The notes beneath the pieces were generated by a model that saw nothing but the letters and a program-made list of their open reading frames with translations, was not told where the DNA came from and did no database searches. Shown one piece after another: positions 9,123-17,113 of a stretch of 45,954 nucleotides of DNA. The DNA lies in NCBI GenBank assembly GCA_900756925.1, contig CAAELX010000048.1:1-45954 (forward strand), in the 5' to 3' direction. How positions within the stretch are numbered: position 1 is the first letter of the stretch; the number at the start of each line of letters is the position of its first letter. The position numbers were made by a program, and so were the translations under genes. The stretch comes from an uncultured Roseburia sp. GTDB lineage: Bacteria > Bacillota > Clostridia > Lachnospirales > Lachnospiraceae.

Positions 9123-9151
9123 ATTCTATACATCCTTTCCGGAAATGTCAA
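9123..9151 (-). promoter_or_regulatory. Housekeeping promoter of argS
   Basis: TTGACA (9146-9151), a 17-base spacer and TAGAAT (9123-9128) on the minus strand, about 100 bases upstream of the argS start. The leader between contains a short hairpin (TGTCTGTCC pairing with GGGACGGACA). Confidence 0.75.
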
Positions 9152-9235
9152 ATTATTTCACCAAAAAGTCCATGAAAAGCCTCTGTTATCCCCTCTTGCG
9201 GATCGCTGTGATCCTGCCAGGTTCGTCATACAGGT

Positions 9236-9568
9236 CTAAAAAGCTTCGGTCTGCTCACAGCGCACCGTCACCCGGTTCTTGCCATCCGCAGTACAGGTAA
9301 AAAGGCTGAGCGGCCACTCGCCGCTTATCATGTCCTCCACATTCTGCGCTGCCAGTGCCTCGACCACTGCAACATGATATACAAATACGTTTCCGGCTGC
9401 ATCGGTAAAACGTACCTCGCTTCCTTCCGAAAGCGTCCTGATCTTTCTGAAATGGGTTTTATAATTATGCGCAGCGATCACCAGATTCCCCTGATAGGCA
9501 CTGCCTGCATAGCGGCAAGGGGCAAGCTTCAACAGCGGATAGCTCCCTTTTTTTCGTAAACATTTCTT
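9236..9568 (-). pseudogene. 5'-truncated sortase remnant
   Basis: The readable frame encodes only the catalytic C-terminal part of a class B/D-like sortase. It contains the catalytic histidine in VIAAHNYKTHF, the catalytic cysteine in SLFTCTADG and the arginine in NRVTVRCEQ, in the normal order and spacing. An intact sortase is about 200-260 residues with an N-terminal membrane anchor; here only about 110 codons are open, with a TAA at 9569-9571 and AT-rich sequence upstream. A TTG at 9532 could in principle start a 98-residue product but has no convincing ribosome-binding site and would lack anchor and the first strands. No substrate with an LPxTG or similar signal is nearby. I judge it a decayed gene; a truncated expressed protein is less likely. 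Confidence 0.75.
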
Positions 9569-9626
9569 TTATTGTAATTTTTTTACAAGTGTAATGTCAA
9601 TATTTTTTCTCCACAAAATAAGCTCA

Positions 9627-9661
9627 AAAAAAGCTGCGCGGCTTCTTCCGCACAGCTTTTT
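9627..9661 (-). terminator. Intrinsic terminator of queT
   Basis: On the minus strand AAAAAGCTGTGCGG pairs with CCGCGCAGCTTTTTTT across a short AAGAAG loop, with one mismatch and a seven-T run. It lies about 45 bases after the queT stop codon and separates it from the sortase remnant. Confidence 0.8.
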
Positions 9662-9704
9662 GAACCTTCTTCTATTTCATCCTCACAACTTTTTCTATGG
9701 ACTT

Positions 9705-10220
9705 CTAGTCTTCGTTTTTGAAAATTACACTTCTGTACTTATTCAGGACATTCAACAGGATGTATCCCATGATACAGCAGCAGATAACTTCCCCTGCCCC
9801 GACCGTCAGCATGTAAAATGGAATCGCCACATCGTGTCCGCCCACTTCCATGGCAAGTCCGTAACCGTAGCGCAGTACGAACGGAATAATCACCATATTT
9901 GCAATGACTGGCGGAAGCGTACACAAAAACTTGTGTCTGCGCAAAAGATAAGTTCCAACTGCTCCAAGTAACGTGGCAAGGCTTCCAAATACGACATCAT
10001 ACACTGCTGCACCCGTGATCAGATTGCTTAAAAAACAGCCGATCGCAAGTCCCGGGATCGCTGCCGGCGTGAAGAATGGCAGCACCGTAAGTGCCTCGGA
10101 CACGCGCACCTGAATGGCACCGGATGCCAGATTGAACGCGCTGATAAAAATGGTCAATACCACATATATTGCTGCAATGACCGCCGCCTGGGTGATAAAT
10201 AATACTTTTTTGTTCCTCAT
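9705..10220 (-). CDS. queT: QueT-family queuosine precursor transporter
   Basis: Substrate-binding (S) component of an ECF-type vitamin transporter, predicted to import a queuosine precursor such as preQ1 or queuine. 171 residues with five or six membrane helices (first at about residues 8-30) and the family-typical segment SGAIQVRVSEALTVLPFF near 33-50. It works with a shared ECF energizing module, which is not in this window. The ATG follows AAAGGAG. The leader carries a probable preQ1 riboswitch whose 3' part includes that ribosome-binding site, which agrees with the transporter assignment. Followed by its own terminator. Confidence 0.85.
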   Translation of the reverse strand: MRNKKVLFITQAAVIAAIYVVLTIFISAFNLASGAIQVRVSEALTVLPFFTPAAIPGLAIGCFLSNLITGAAVYDVVFGSLATLLGAVGTYLLRRHKFLCTLPPVIANMVIIPFVLRYGYGLAMEVGGHDVAIPFYMLTVGAGEVICCCIMGYILLNVLNKYRSVIFKNED

Positions 10221-10228
10221 ATTCTATT

Positions 10229-10271
10229 CTCCTTTAGTTTTGTTTTCCGTCAGGAAGGTTTCGAACTGACG
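10229..10271 (-). promoter_or_regulatory. Probable preQ1-I riboswitch upstream of queT
   Basis: On the minus strand a six-bp stem (CGTCAG/CTGACG) closes a 12-base loop that starts TTCG and ends with C, followed by an A-rich tail GGAAAACAAAACTAAAGG that runs into the ribosome-binding site. This is the layout of the small H-type pseudoknot preQ1-I aptamers, whose tail typically reads AACAAAACAAGG or AAAAAACTAAGG. The GTC/loop pairing with CTAA is imperfect, so the call is by pattern and context (queT) rather than by a full consensus match. It would act on translation by hiding the Shine-Dalgarno sequence. Confidence 0.55.
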
Positions 10272-10343
10272 TTAAAAATGCTGTCTGCACAGCGGTATCT
10301 AAATTATCACATTTTCTGCGGGATTGCAAGCCCTGATTACTCA

Positions 10344-11183
10344 TTACGCGAAAAAATGCTCTGCTAACGTAATGCTTCCGATATAGCACACCGGTCCTGT
10401 CATAAAGATCCGCCCATCCTCTCCGAATTCCACAAGCAGCGCACCGCCCTGCATCTGTACCGTGACATGGTCATCCACAAGCCCCATCCTGTGACAAGCA
10501 GCAGCCGCCGCGCATGCCCCTGTCCCGGACGCAAATGTATAGCCTGCCCCTCTCTCATAGATCTCTATCTGGATCCGCTCCCTGTTCTCCACCCGGCACA
10601 GCTGCATGTTAATCCGGTTCGGAAAATATTTCGAATGCTCTACATAAGGGCCTAGCTGCATCGCTTTTTTCCTGCTGATCTCCTCCATCAGGATCACACA
10701 GTTCGGATTCCCCATAGATACGCAGGTGACATTATAGAAATTATCGCAGAAAAAGACCGCCTCATTCACCATCTCGCCGTCTAAGCCGTCCGCATCCACC
10801 ACATCTGCACCAAATCCTGCATATCCCATGTCCACCTTCATCTGTGTCCCGTCCTGCTCTAAAAATTCCACCTGTACTGTCCCCGCCTTCGTGGTCAATG
10901 CGTACATCTGCCCTTTCACATACCCGGCATCTTTCAAATATTTTGAAAAAATCCGGATTCCGTTCCCGCTCCGCTCTGCCTCGCTGCCGTCCGGGTTAAA
11001 AATACGCACCGTGATTTTCCCCTCCGCAAAGAAAGGTCCATACAAAATCCCGTCTGCCCCGACCCCGACATTTCTCCTGCACAAAAGCTGCACCTGCCGC
11101 TCTGACAGCATTTCCTCATTGACGTTCGGATCATAGATCAGATAATCATTTCCAAGCCCGTGATACTTTTTTAATGTGATCAA
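10344..11183 (-). CDS. dapF: Diaminopimelate epimerase-like protein with both catalytic Cys replaced by Ser
   Basis: Member of the DapF/PhzF fold family; DapF converts LL- to meso-diaminopimelate for lysine and peptidoglycan. 279 residues, normal length, with the family landmarks KYHGLGNDYLIYD (N-terminus), VGADGILYG, FNPDGSEAE, and ERGAGYTFASGTGACAA. In known DapF enzymes two cysteines (Cys73 and Cys217 in H. influenzae) act as the acid/base pair. Here the first site reads AERSGNG (codon AGC) and the second FASGTGA (codon TCC), so both are serine. The nearest cysteine is four residues after the second site. The start is TTG with GGAGGGACGG just upstream. Function may be a divergent epimerase, another racemase, or an inactive paralogue. 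Confidence 0.8.
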   Translation of the reverse strand: MITLKKYHGLGNDYLIYDPNVNEEMLSERQVQLLCRRNVGVGADGILYGPFFAEGKITVRIFNPDGSEAERSGNGIRIFSKYLKDAGYVKGQMYALTTKAGTVQVEFLEQDGTQMKVDMGYAGFGADVVDADGLDGEMVNEAVFFCDNFYNVTCVSMGNPNCVILMEEISRKKAMQLGPYVEHSKYFPNRINMQLCRVENRERIQIEIYERGAGYTFASGTGACAAAAACHRMGLVDDHVTVQMQGGALLVEFGEDGRIFMTGPVCYIGSITLAEHFFA

Positions 11184-11324
11184 CCGTCCCTCCTCCGTCC
11201 CTCCATTCTATTCTACTATATGATATATGAAGCTTCCTCCAACATGTGACACCGACAGCTTTCCGGAATTTTTTTCCTGCATAATTTTCCCCGAAAAACC
11301 ACATCCTCCTCTTATACAAATCTC

Positions 11325-11405
11325 AGACAACTGTGGAACTCGTTGAAAACATGTATTGGGTTGTGCACAATCTCCACAGCATAAATCCGAGTTCCAGAAT
11401 TGCCT
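11325..11405 (-). repeat. Degenerate, internally deleted copy of the 251-bp palindromic element
   Basis: Both ends of the element found at 29078-29328 are recognisable here in inverted orientation. The sigG-proximal 46 bases (about 11360-11405) match the left arm of the element at 36 of 46 positions, including TTGTGCACAATCT and CACAGCATAAAT; the distal end (AGACAACTGTGGAACTCG...GAAAACATGTAT) matches the right arm. The ends also form inverted repeats of each other. The 170-base middle is missing and no target duplication remains, so it is old. It ends 25 bases before the sigG start codon. Confidence 0.7.
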
Positions 11406-11430
11406 GTAAAATAATTCGGAGGATCTTTCC

Positions 11431-12210
11431 ATGTCTGCCTATAAAGTTGAAATCTGCGGCGTCAACACCGCCAAATTGCCTGTTTTAAACGAGAAAGAAA
11501 AAGAACAATTGTTCGAACGTATTCAAAAAGGGGACCCGGTTGCCCGTGAGACATATATCAAAGGAAATCTCCGGCTCGTCTTAAGCGTCATCAGGCGTTT
11601 TTCCGGAAATAATGAAAATGTAGACGATCTGTTCCAGATCGGATGTATCGGACTGATCAAATCCATTGACAACTTCAACCCGGATATGGGTGTGAAATTC
11701 TCGACCTATGCAGTGCCGATGATCATCGGCGAGATCCGGCGCTATCTCCGCGACAACAACTCCATCCGCGTCAGCCGCTCACTCCGCGATACTGCCTACA
11801 AGGCGATCCACACAAAAGAGCTCCTCTCCAAAAATTCTTTCAAGGAACCGACACTCCAGGAGATTGCCCATGCAAGCGGTCTTACAGAAGAAGAGATTCT
11901 CTATGCCCTCGATGCCATCCAAAGCCCGGTCAGCCTCTACGACCCGGTCTATACCGACGGCGGCGATACCCTTTATGTCATGGATCAGATCAGTGATAAG
12001 AAAAATAAAGAAGAAAACTGGGTGGAAAAGCTCTCACTTTCCGATGCCATGAGCCATCTTTCCGATCGTGAGAGCTTTATCCTTAATCTACGTTTCTTTG
12101 AAGGGAAGACGCAGATGGAGGTTGCCGACGAAATCCACATTTCCCAGGCTCAGGTGAGCCGCCTTGAGAAAAGTGCATTAAAATCGATCCGCCAGTATCT
12201 CTCCCTGTAA
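11431..12210 (+). CDS. sigG: RNA polymerase sigma-G factor (late forespore)
   Basis: Sigma factor that directs late forespore gene expression. 259 residues. N-terminal KVEICGVNTAKLPVL is the hallmark segment of sigma-G. Sigma region 2 with NLRLVLSVIRRF and DDLFQIGCIGLIKSIDNF, then KFSTYAVPMIIGEIRRYLRDNN, region 3, and a region 4 helix-turn-helix (GKTQMEVADEIHISQAQVSRLEKSA). The ATG follows CGGAGG. It is one of few plus-strand genes here, is separated from spoIIGA-sigE by the metallo-hydrolase gene, and its upstream region is occupied by an old copy of the palindromic element. I did not find a convincing sigma-F promoter. Confidence 0.96.
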   Translation: MSAYKVEICGVNTAKLPVLNEKEKEQLFERIQKGDPVARETYIKGNLRLVLSVIRRFSGNNENVDDLFQIGCIGLIKSIDNFNPDMGVKFSTYAVPMIIGEIRRYLRDNNSIRVSRSLRDTAYKAIHTKELLSKNSFKEPTLQEIAHASGLTEEEILYALDAIQSPVSLYDPVYTDGGDTLYVMDQISDKKNKEENWVEKLSLSDAMSHLSDRESFILNLRFFEGKTQMEVADEIHISQAQVSRLEKSALKSIRQYLSL

Positions 12211-12217
12211 CCGCTTC

Positions 12218-13825
12218 CTATCTCTTCCATTTGTCGCACAGAGCATTGATCTGGTCTGCAAACTTCGCAAGGTCTTTATTTGCCATGCCCTCGCACTGAT
12301 TGATGACCTCAAGCAGTCTCTGCCCTGCTGCGAGCAGTCTTGCAAATACATTGCTGGAAGCCTTTGAGGCACCGCCCGCTCTCTTCTTCTCCACAAGCTG
12401 TCTGCTGCCTTCCTCCACCTGTTCTCCGGTTACAAGGTCAAATGCATCTCCACTGAACGGTGCGTAAGCATCGTACCCTAACGTCTCATGCAGATGTGCT
12501 GCAAAATCCTCCGTCACTTTGTCCTCGCCATGCACAATAAAGACTTTCTTCGGAGGTGTCTCAAACGCAGCCGCCCATTCCGTCAGATGATCTCTGTCCG
12601 CATGTCCGCTGATACCAGGAAGATTCTCAATCTTCGCATGTACCTCAATTGCCTCCCCGAACAGCTTCACCTCTTTCACACCGTTTAACAGGGAATTGCC
12701 CAGCGTTCCCGGAACCTGATAACCGACGAAAAGAATCGTGGAATCCGCTCTCCACAGGTTGTGCTTTAAGTGATGTCTGATACGACCTGCCTCACACATA
12801 CCGGACGCGGAGATAATAACTTTTGGTTTTTCGTTGAAGTTGATCATTTTCGACTCATCGCTCGTGATCGCCATGCGCAGTCCTGGAAATCCGATCGGGT
12901 TGATGCCCTGCTGTACAAGCGAAAGTGCCTCCTCATCAAAACAGTCCTGCACATTCTTATTAAAAATTGTAGTCGCCTCCACGGCGAGCGGGCTGTCCAC
13001 ATACACATCGAAGTTTTCAAATTCCGGCAGCAGGTGTTCTGTCTTGATTTTTCGGATAAAGTACAACATCTCCTGCGTCCTGCCGACTGAAAATGCCGGA
13101 ATGACAAGATTTCCCCCTCTGGTAAATGTGTCTTTGATTACCGTTGCAAGTGCGGTGGCATAATCCGGCGGAGCTGTATGGTTTCTGTCCCCGTATGTGG
13201 ATTCCATGACAACATAGTCCGCCTCCCTGATATACTGAGGATCCTTGATTAACGGACGGTTACCACTTCCGATATCACCGGAGAATACGATCTTCTCCTG
13301 CTTACCGCCCTCCTCGATCCACATCTCAATACTCGAAGATCCAAGCAGATGTCCCGCATCCACAAAGCGCACCTTCAGTCCGTCACAGACTGTGATCACA
13401 CTATTGTAGTCACACGGCACAAAATGTGTCAGTGCCCCCATTGCGTCGTTCATGTCATAAAGCGGTACGACTTCCGGCTTTCCTGCCCTCTTCGCCTTCC
13501 TGTTACGCCATTCTGCCTCAAACATCTGGATATGTGCACTGTCCCTGAGCATAATGTTACATAGCTGGGTTGTAGCAACCGTAGCAAAAATCTGTCCTCT
13601 GAATCCGTGGCTGTACAGTAACGGAAGCAGACCAGAATGGTCGATATGCGCATGCGTCACGAACACATAATCGACCGCCGCGGCATTGATTGGAATGCTC
13701 TGGTTCACGTAAATATCCGGCCCCTGCTCCATTCCACAATCCACTAAAATATGTCTGTCCCCAAATGTCACATAATGGCAGCTTCCTGTCACTTCATGCG
13801 CCGCACCTAAGAATTGTATCTTCAT
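12218..13825 (-). CDS. MBL-fold/beta-CASP metallo-hydrolase (RNA-processing type)
   Basis: 535 residues. Metallo-beta-lactamase domain with HAHIDHSG (metal motif 2, about residue 59), DAGHLLGS (about 160), SGDIGSGNRP (about 187), followed by a beta-CASP domain (about 240-380) with SASGMCEAGRIRHHL and the downstream HAKIENLPGISGHADR segment, as in archaeal/bacterial CPSF73-like nucleases and RNase J relatives. A C-terminal extension of about 75 residues is basic then helical. Likely an RNA endo/exonuclease, but substrates are unknown. It is convergent with sigG (seven bases apart) and lies downstream of sigE on the same strand, 115 bases away, so it may receive read-through from the spoIIG operon. 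Confidence 0.88.
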   Translation of the reverse strand: MKIQFLGAAHEVTGSCHYVTFGDRHILVDCGMEQGPDIYVNQSIPINAAAVDYVFVTHAHIDHSGLLPLLYSHGFRGQIFATVATTQLCNIMLRDSAHIQMFEAEWRNRKAKRAGKPEVVPLYDMNDAMGALTHFVPCDYNSVITVCDGLKVRFVDAGHLLGSSSIEMWIEEGGKQEKIVFSGDIGSGNRPLIKDPQYIREADYVVMESTYGDRNHTAPPDYATALATVIKDTFTRGGNLVIPAFSVGRTQEMLYFIRKIKTEHLLPEFENFDVYVDSPLAVEATTIFNKNVQDCFDEEALSLVQQGINPIGFPGLRMAITSDESKMINFNEKPKVIISASGMCEAGRIRHHLKHNLWRADSTILFVGYQVPGTLGNSLLNGVKEVKLFGEAIEVHAKIENLPGISGHADRDHLTEWAAAFETPPKKVFIVHGEDKVTEDFAAHLHETLGYDAYAPFSGDAFDLVTGEQVEEGSRQLVEKKRAGGASKASSNVFARLLAAGQRLLEVINQCEGMANKDLAKFADQINALCDKWKR

Positions 13826-13940
13826 AGATAAGCCCCCCTTTTGTGTCTGTCCATCCGACCGGTTTCCTTCTTCCGAAACCGCATCCGAATATTCTGTAAA
13901 TTAGTTCTGTTTATCTACAATTGATACATCAATTATACTA

Positions 13941-14684
13941 CTATTGTTCAAATCGTACAATTTCATTTTTCAATCTTCCCATAATCTTTTTCTCCAGGCG
14001 CGATATGTAAGACTGCGAAATTCCAAGCATATCCGCCACTTCCTTCTGTGTCTTCTCCTCCCCGTCCACAGAATTCAATCCAAACCGCAGTTCGATAATC
14101 ATACGCTCTCTGCCGGAGAGTTTCTCAATCGCCGCCTTTAAAAGCCGCCTCTCCACATCCGTCTCCATCTCCCGTCCCACTATATCATCTTCCGTTCCGA
14201 GAATATCCGACAGCAGCAGCTCATTTCCATCCCAGTCCACATTCAGCGGCTCATCAATGGATACTTCCAGCCGCGTCTTATTATTTCTGCGCAGATACAT
14301 TAAGATCTCGTTTTCAATACACCGCGAAGCATACGTCGCGAGTTTGATATTCTTCTGCGGGTTAAACGTATTGATCCCTTTTATCAGCCCGATCGTGCCG
14401 ATCGAGATCAGATCCTCCACCCCTACACCGGTATTGTCAAATTTCTTAGCGATATAGACAACCAGCCTTAAGTTGTGCTCGATCAAGCATTTTCTCGCTT
14501 TCTGCGCCCCTTCCCCCGCAAGCATCCGGATGCAGTATGCCTCTTCCTCATTTTCCAGAGGTGCCGGAAGAATCTCCGCCCCTCCTATGTAATGTACCTC
14601 ATCCTTTCCCCGGACAAACAGACTGCAAATTCCGGACAGAAAACAGATTTTTTCATACCGTGGTATCACCATTCGCATTATCAT
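13941..14684 (-). CDS. sigE: RNA polymerase sigma-E factor, pro-sigma-E (early mother cell)
   Basis: Sigma factor for early mother-cell genes such as spoIIIA. 247 residues. It has an N-terminal pro-sequence of about 28 residues ending near [11 protein letters not shown], the region where SpoIIGA cleaves pro-sigma-E in B. subtilis. Region 2 carries [32 protein letters not shown] and [20 protein letters not shown]; region 4 ends [20 protein letters not shown]. The ATG overlaps the spoIIGA stop codon (ATGA), so protease and substrate are translationally coupled. Same gene order as in B. subtilis spoIIG. Confidence 0.96.
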   Translation of the reverse strand: MIMRMVIPRYEKICFLSGICSLFVRGKDEVHYIGGAEILPAPLENEEEAYCIRMLAGEGAQKARKCLIEHNLRLVVYIAKKFDNTGVGVEDLISIGTIGLIKGINTFNPQKNIKLATYASRCIENEILMYLRRNNKTRLEVSIDEPLNVDWDGNELLLSDILGTEDDIVGREMETDVERRLLKAAIEKLSGRERMIIELRFGLNSVDGEEKTQKEVADMLGISQSYISRLEKKIMGRLKNEIVRFEQ

Positions 14685-15508
14685 GACATTTCCCTCTTTC
14701 CTATTTTTCCATTCTTTCTCTTCTCGGATGGTACCGGTATGGACGCGTGCAGGAGTACATCATATTCCCTGTCTGTAAAAAGATCGTCATCCGCGATCCC
14801 GATCTGCACCGGAGAAACTTTCTTCTCTCTCTTTCCATCGCGTAAAACCATAGCTTCAAGGTCTGTCACCGCAAGCAGTCCATTCTTTTTTCCAAGTGAC
14901 CGGTATGGCACATAGCGAATTGGATCTATGTCTCTCTCAAGCAGTTTCCCGGCGATATGTGCACTCACAATCGACACTGGTCTTCCGGCATACGGATCTC
15001 GCAGCTGGTTTCCACTGTCCCAGTAGCCTTTGCACTCCACCTGTTTTCCCCGGTGCAGCAAAAGCAGCTGATAAATATGGCTGCCGAACTCCCTCCGCCG
15101 GTTCAGCCAGCAGAGGACCATAGTAAAAACCACTGCACATGCTGCCCCGGAAATCCAGACCGGAATCTGTGGCACAGTCTGCGCTGACATCTCCGCCACG
15201 CCGCCTAAAAACAGGATGGAAAAATATGTTGCTGCCCAGTTCTCCAGAAACGCTTTTCCCGTACACATTCCAAACCCCAGCCATACCATAAATGTGTTCC
15301 AGATAAAATGGGACAGCAGAATTCGCAGATCCACATCCTGCACCACAAGTGTGATACAGAGACTTCCAACCGAAGACACTGCTGCCGTGACAAGCATCCG
15401 CCGTTTCTTCTTCCCTCTCCTTAAAAAGTAATTGACACCGGTCAGCGCAATGTAATCCATACACAGATTCTGCATCAGATACACATCCACATATAAAATA
15501 TAGATTAT
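14681..15508 (-). CDS. spoIIGA: Sigma-E processing peptidase SpoIIGA
   Basis: Membrane aspartic protease that activates pro-sigma-E at the septum. About 275 residues from the start used here: N-terminal half of five membrane helices beginning [17 protein letters not shown], then a soluble domain with the aspartic-protease motif [12 protein letters not shown] near residue 160. The start is unusual. A strong Shine-Dalgarno (GGAAGGAGGAG) sits six bases before ATA (15506-15508) and nine before ATC (15503-15505), and alignment with B. subtilis SpoIIGA places the N-terminus exactly there. Upstream in-frame GTG/ATG codons lie beyond the putative promoter and in repeat sequence; the next downstream ATG (15475) would remove part of the first helix. 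Confidence 0.85.
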   Translation of the reverse strand: MIYILYVDVYLMQNLCMDYIALTGVNYFLRRGKKKRRMLVTAAVSSVGSLCITLVVQDVDLRILLSHFIWNTFMVWLGFGMCTGKAFLENWAATYFSILFLGGVAEMSAQTVPQIPVWISGAACAVVFTMVLCWLNRRREFGSHIYQLLLLHRGKQVECKGYWDSGNQLRDPYAGRPVSIVSAHIAGKLLERDIDPIRYVPYRSLGKKNGLLAVTDLEAMVLRDGKREKKVSPVQIGIADDDLFTDREYDVLLHASIPVPSEKRKNGKIGKREMS

Positions 15509-15538
15509 TCTTCTCCTCCTTCCTTTGTGTACTTCCTT

Positions 15539-15572
15539 ATTATAAGATCTTCCCCCGTCTGTTTTTGTCGTA
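15539..15572 (-). promoter_or_regulatory. Putative Spo0A-dependent promoter of spoIIGA-sigE
   Basis: On the minus strand TATAAT (15539-15544) lies about 30 bases upstream of the spoIIGA ribosome-binding site, with no good -35 hexamer. On the opposite strand TTTTGTCGTATT (core 15566-15572, TGTCGTA) resembles a 0A box (TGTCGAA) and covers the -35 position. That is how the Spo0A-activated spoIIG promoter is built in B. subtilis, though the spacing differs. Confidence 0.45.
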
Positions 15573-15595
15573 TTTTCGCTGTCCATAATAAGAAA

Positions 15596-15716
15596 GAATC
15601 CTGCTTGCAGGATTCTCCGCCTGCGGCGGGTCACTTTTGCGACATAATACGTCTCCGCCGTAGTGCGATCCTCGCGGAGCGTTTCTGATTCATAGGATGT
15701 ACTTTCCTATGAATCA
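15596..15716. repeat. Cluster of palindromes between ftsZ and spoIIGA
   Basis: Three hairpins in 120 bases: GAATCCTGC/GCAGGATTC (15596-15615), a GC-rich CCGCC/GGCGG hairpin (15618-15630), and TGATTCATAGGA/TCCTATGAATCA (15686-15716), with CTCCGC/GCGGAG pairing (about 15653-15680) between. It contains no ribosome-binding site or plausible gene. It looks like an intergenic structured repeat unit, but no second copy is in the window. Confidence 0.55.
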
Positions 15717-15754
15717 AAAAAGACACTGTATCAGCTTAAACTGATACAATGTCT
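15714..15754 (-). terminator. Intrinsic terminator of ftsZ
   Basis: AGACATTGTATCAG pairs with CTGATACAGTGTCT on the minus strand (one wobble), loop TTTAAG, followed by six T residues. It lies 25 bases after the ftsZ stop codon and closes the dcw transcript before spoIIGA. Confidence 0.88.
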
Positions 15755-15778
15755 CTTATCTGTTCTCTTATTCGTTTC

Positions 15779-16966
15779 TTATCTTCTCGTATTCTTTAGG
15801 AAATCCGGAATCTTGATATCCATCTGCTGTACAGAACTCTCTGGCTGACGTGGTCTCTGAATGCCGGAGAAGGTTGGTGCAGACTGCTGTGTCATGGAAG
15901 GGTTGTAACCGGTCTGCATGGAAGGTCTTGGTGCTGCTGTACCTGGCTGTCTTGTCATGCCACCGAGATTCTGATACTGCATCTTCGGAACAATCTTGCT
16001 CGCCGGTGCCTGTGCTGCATTCTCAAGTCCTGTTGCGATAACGGTGATCACCGCCTCGTCTGTCATCGTCTCATCATACTTCGCACCGAAGATAATGTTC
16101 GCCTCATCCCCTGCAAGATCCTGTACATAGCTTGCTGCATCGTTGGCATCCATCAGGGAGATATCACCGGAAATATTGATAATAACATGGGTAGCGCCAT
16201 TAATTGTTGTCTCAAGTAACGGGCTTGCAACTGCAATCTTGACAGCTTCGATCGCCTTGTCATCTCCCTTCGCAGAACCGATACCAATGTGGGCAAGCCC
16301 TTTGTCCTTCATAACGGTCGATACATCTGCAAAGTCAAGGTTAATCAATGCCGGCAGATTGATCAGGTCTGTGATTCCCTGTACTGCCTGCTGTAATACT
16401 TCATCTGCTTTCTTTAAGGCATCCGGCATGGTTGTCCGTCTGTCTACGATCTCTAATAATTTGTCATTTGGAATGACAATCAGCGTATCCACGCTCGCTT
16501 TCAGACGTTCGATACCGCTTGTGGCATTGAGCATTCTCTGCTTTGCCTCGAACTTGAACGGCTTTGTCACAACACCAACGGTAAGGATTCCCTGGTCCTT
16601 CGCAATCTTCGCTACAACCGGGGCTGCACCTGTACCGGTTCCGCCACCCATACCACAGGTAACGAATACCATGTCTGCACCCTTCACAGCTGCCGCGAGC
16701 TCCTCTGCGCTCTCCTCTGCGGCACTCTGCCCAACTTCCGGCTTTGCCCCTGCGCCAAGTCCCTTGGTCAGCTTCTCGCCGATCTGAATCAGTGTAGGCG
16801 CTTTACAAAGCTGTAATGCCTGCTTATCTGTATTGATTCCGATAAATTCCACTCCGCCGATGTTCTCATCGATCATTCTATTTACAGCATTATTCCCAGC
16901 GCCTCCTACTCCTATCACAATAATTTTTGCACTGGTATCTGCTTCTGTTGTCATAATTTCCAGCAA
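15779..16966 (-). CDS. ftsZ: Cell division protein FtsZ
   Basis: Tubulin-like GTPase that forms the Z ring. 395 residues with the start used here. [12 protein letters not shown] near residue 20, the tubulin signature [10 protein letters not shown] near 107, T7-loop region NLDFADV near 208, then a variable Gln/Pro-rich linker and the conserved C-terminal peptide [12 protein letters not shown] that binds partners such as FtsA, SepF or ZapA-type proteins. The start is TTG (16964-16966, reading [10 protein letters not shown]) because GGAGG is seven bases upstream; an ATG four codons later has no such spacing, and a longer frame has none. Last gene of the dcw transcript. Confidence 0.96.
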   Translation of the reverse strand: MLEIMTTEADTSAKIIVIGVGGAGNNAVNRMIDENIGGVEFIGINTDKQALQLCKAPTLIQIGEKLTKGLGAGAKPEVGQSAAEESAEELAAAVKGADMVFVTCGMGGGTGTGAAPVVAKIAKDQGILTVGVVTKPFKFEAKQRMLNATSGIERLKASVDTLIVIPNDKLLEIVDRRTTMPDALKKADEVLQQAVQGITDLINLPALINLDFADVSTVMKDKGLAHIGIGSAKGDDKAIEAVKIAVASPLLETTINGATHVIINISGDISLMDANDAASYVQDLAGDEANIIFGAKYDETMTDEAVITVIATGLENAAQAPASKIVPKMQYQNLGGMTRQPGTAAPRPSMQTGYNPSMTQQSAPTFSGIQRPRQPESSVQQMDIKIPDFLKNTRR

Positions 16967-17113
16967 GGTAGTTCCTCCTTCATCCAACACTCTCTCCGGT
17001 GTTTTCACTCTTATACTTAATAATATAATTTTTCCCGTAACAAATCAACAAGTTTTTCAATTTTTCCGATTTTTTTCCGAATATCCAGCTAAAAATTTTG
17101 TTTCCCGGCAAAC

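Noticed and set aside
9023..9151. T-box leader upstream of argS
   Set aside because: No T-box sequence (AGGGTGGNACCGCG-like) and no antiterminator found; only a small hairpin is present. The same is true upstream of glnS.
11325..11430. Sigma-F promoter of sigG
   Set aside because: GCATA is present within the old element but no GGnnAnAnT-type -10 lies at the right distance, so no promoter is claimed.
11208..11432. 74-residue minus-strand open frame between dapF and sigG
   Set aside because: Covers the degenerate palindromic element and the sigG ribosome-binding site, and has no recognisable domain.
16143..16787. 214-residue plus-strand open frame
   Set aside because: Antisense to ftsZ, Ser/Ile/Pro-rich shadow without ribosome-binding site or family match.
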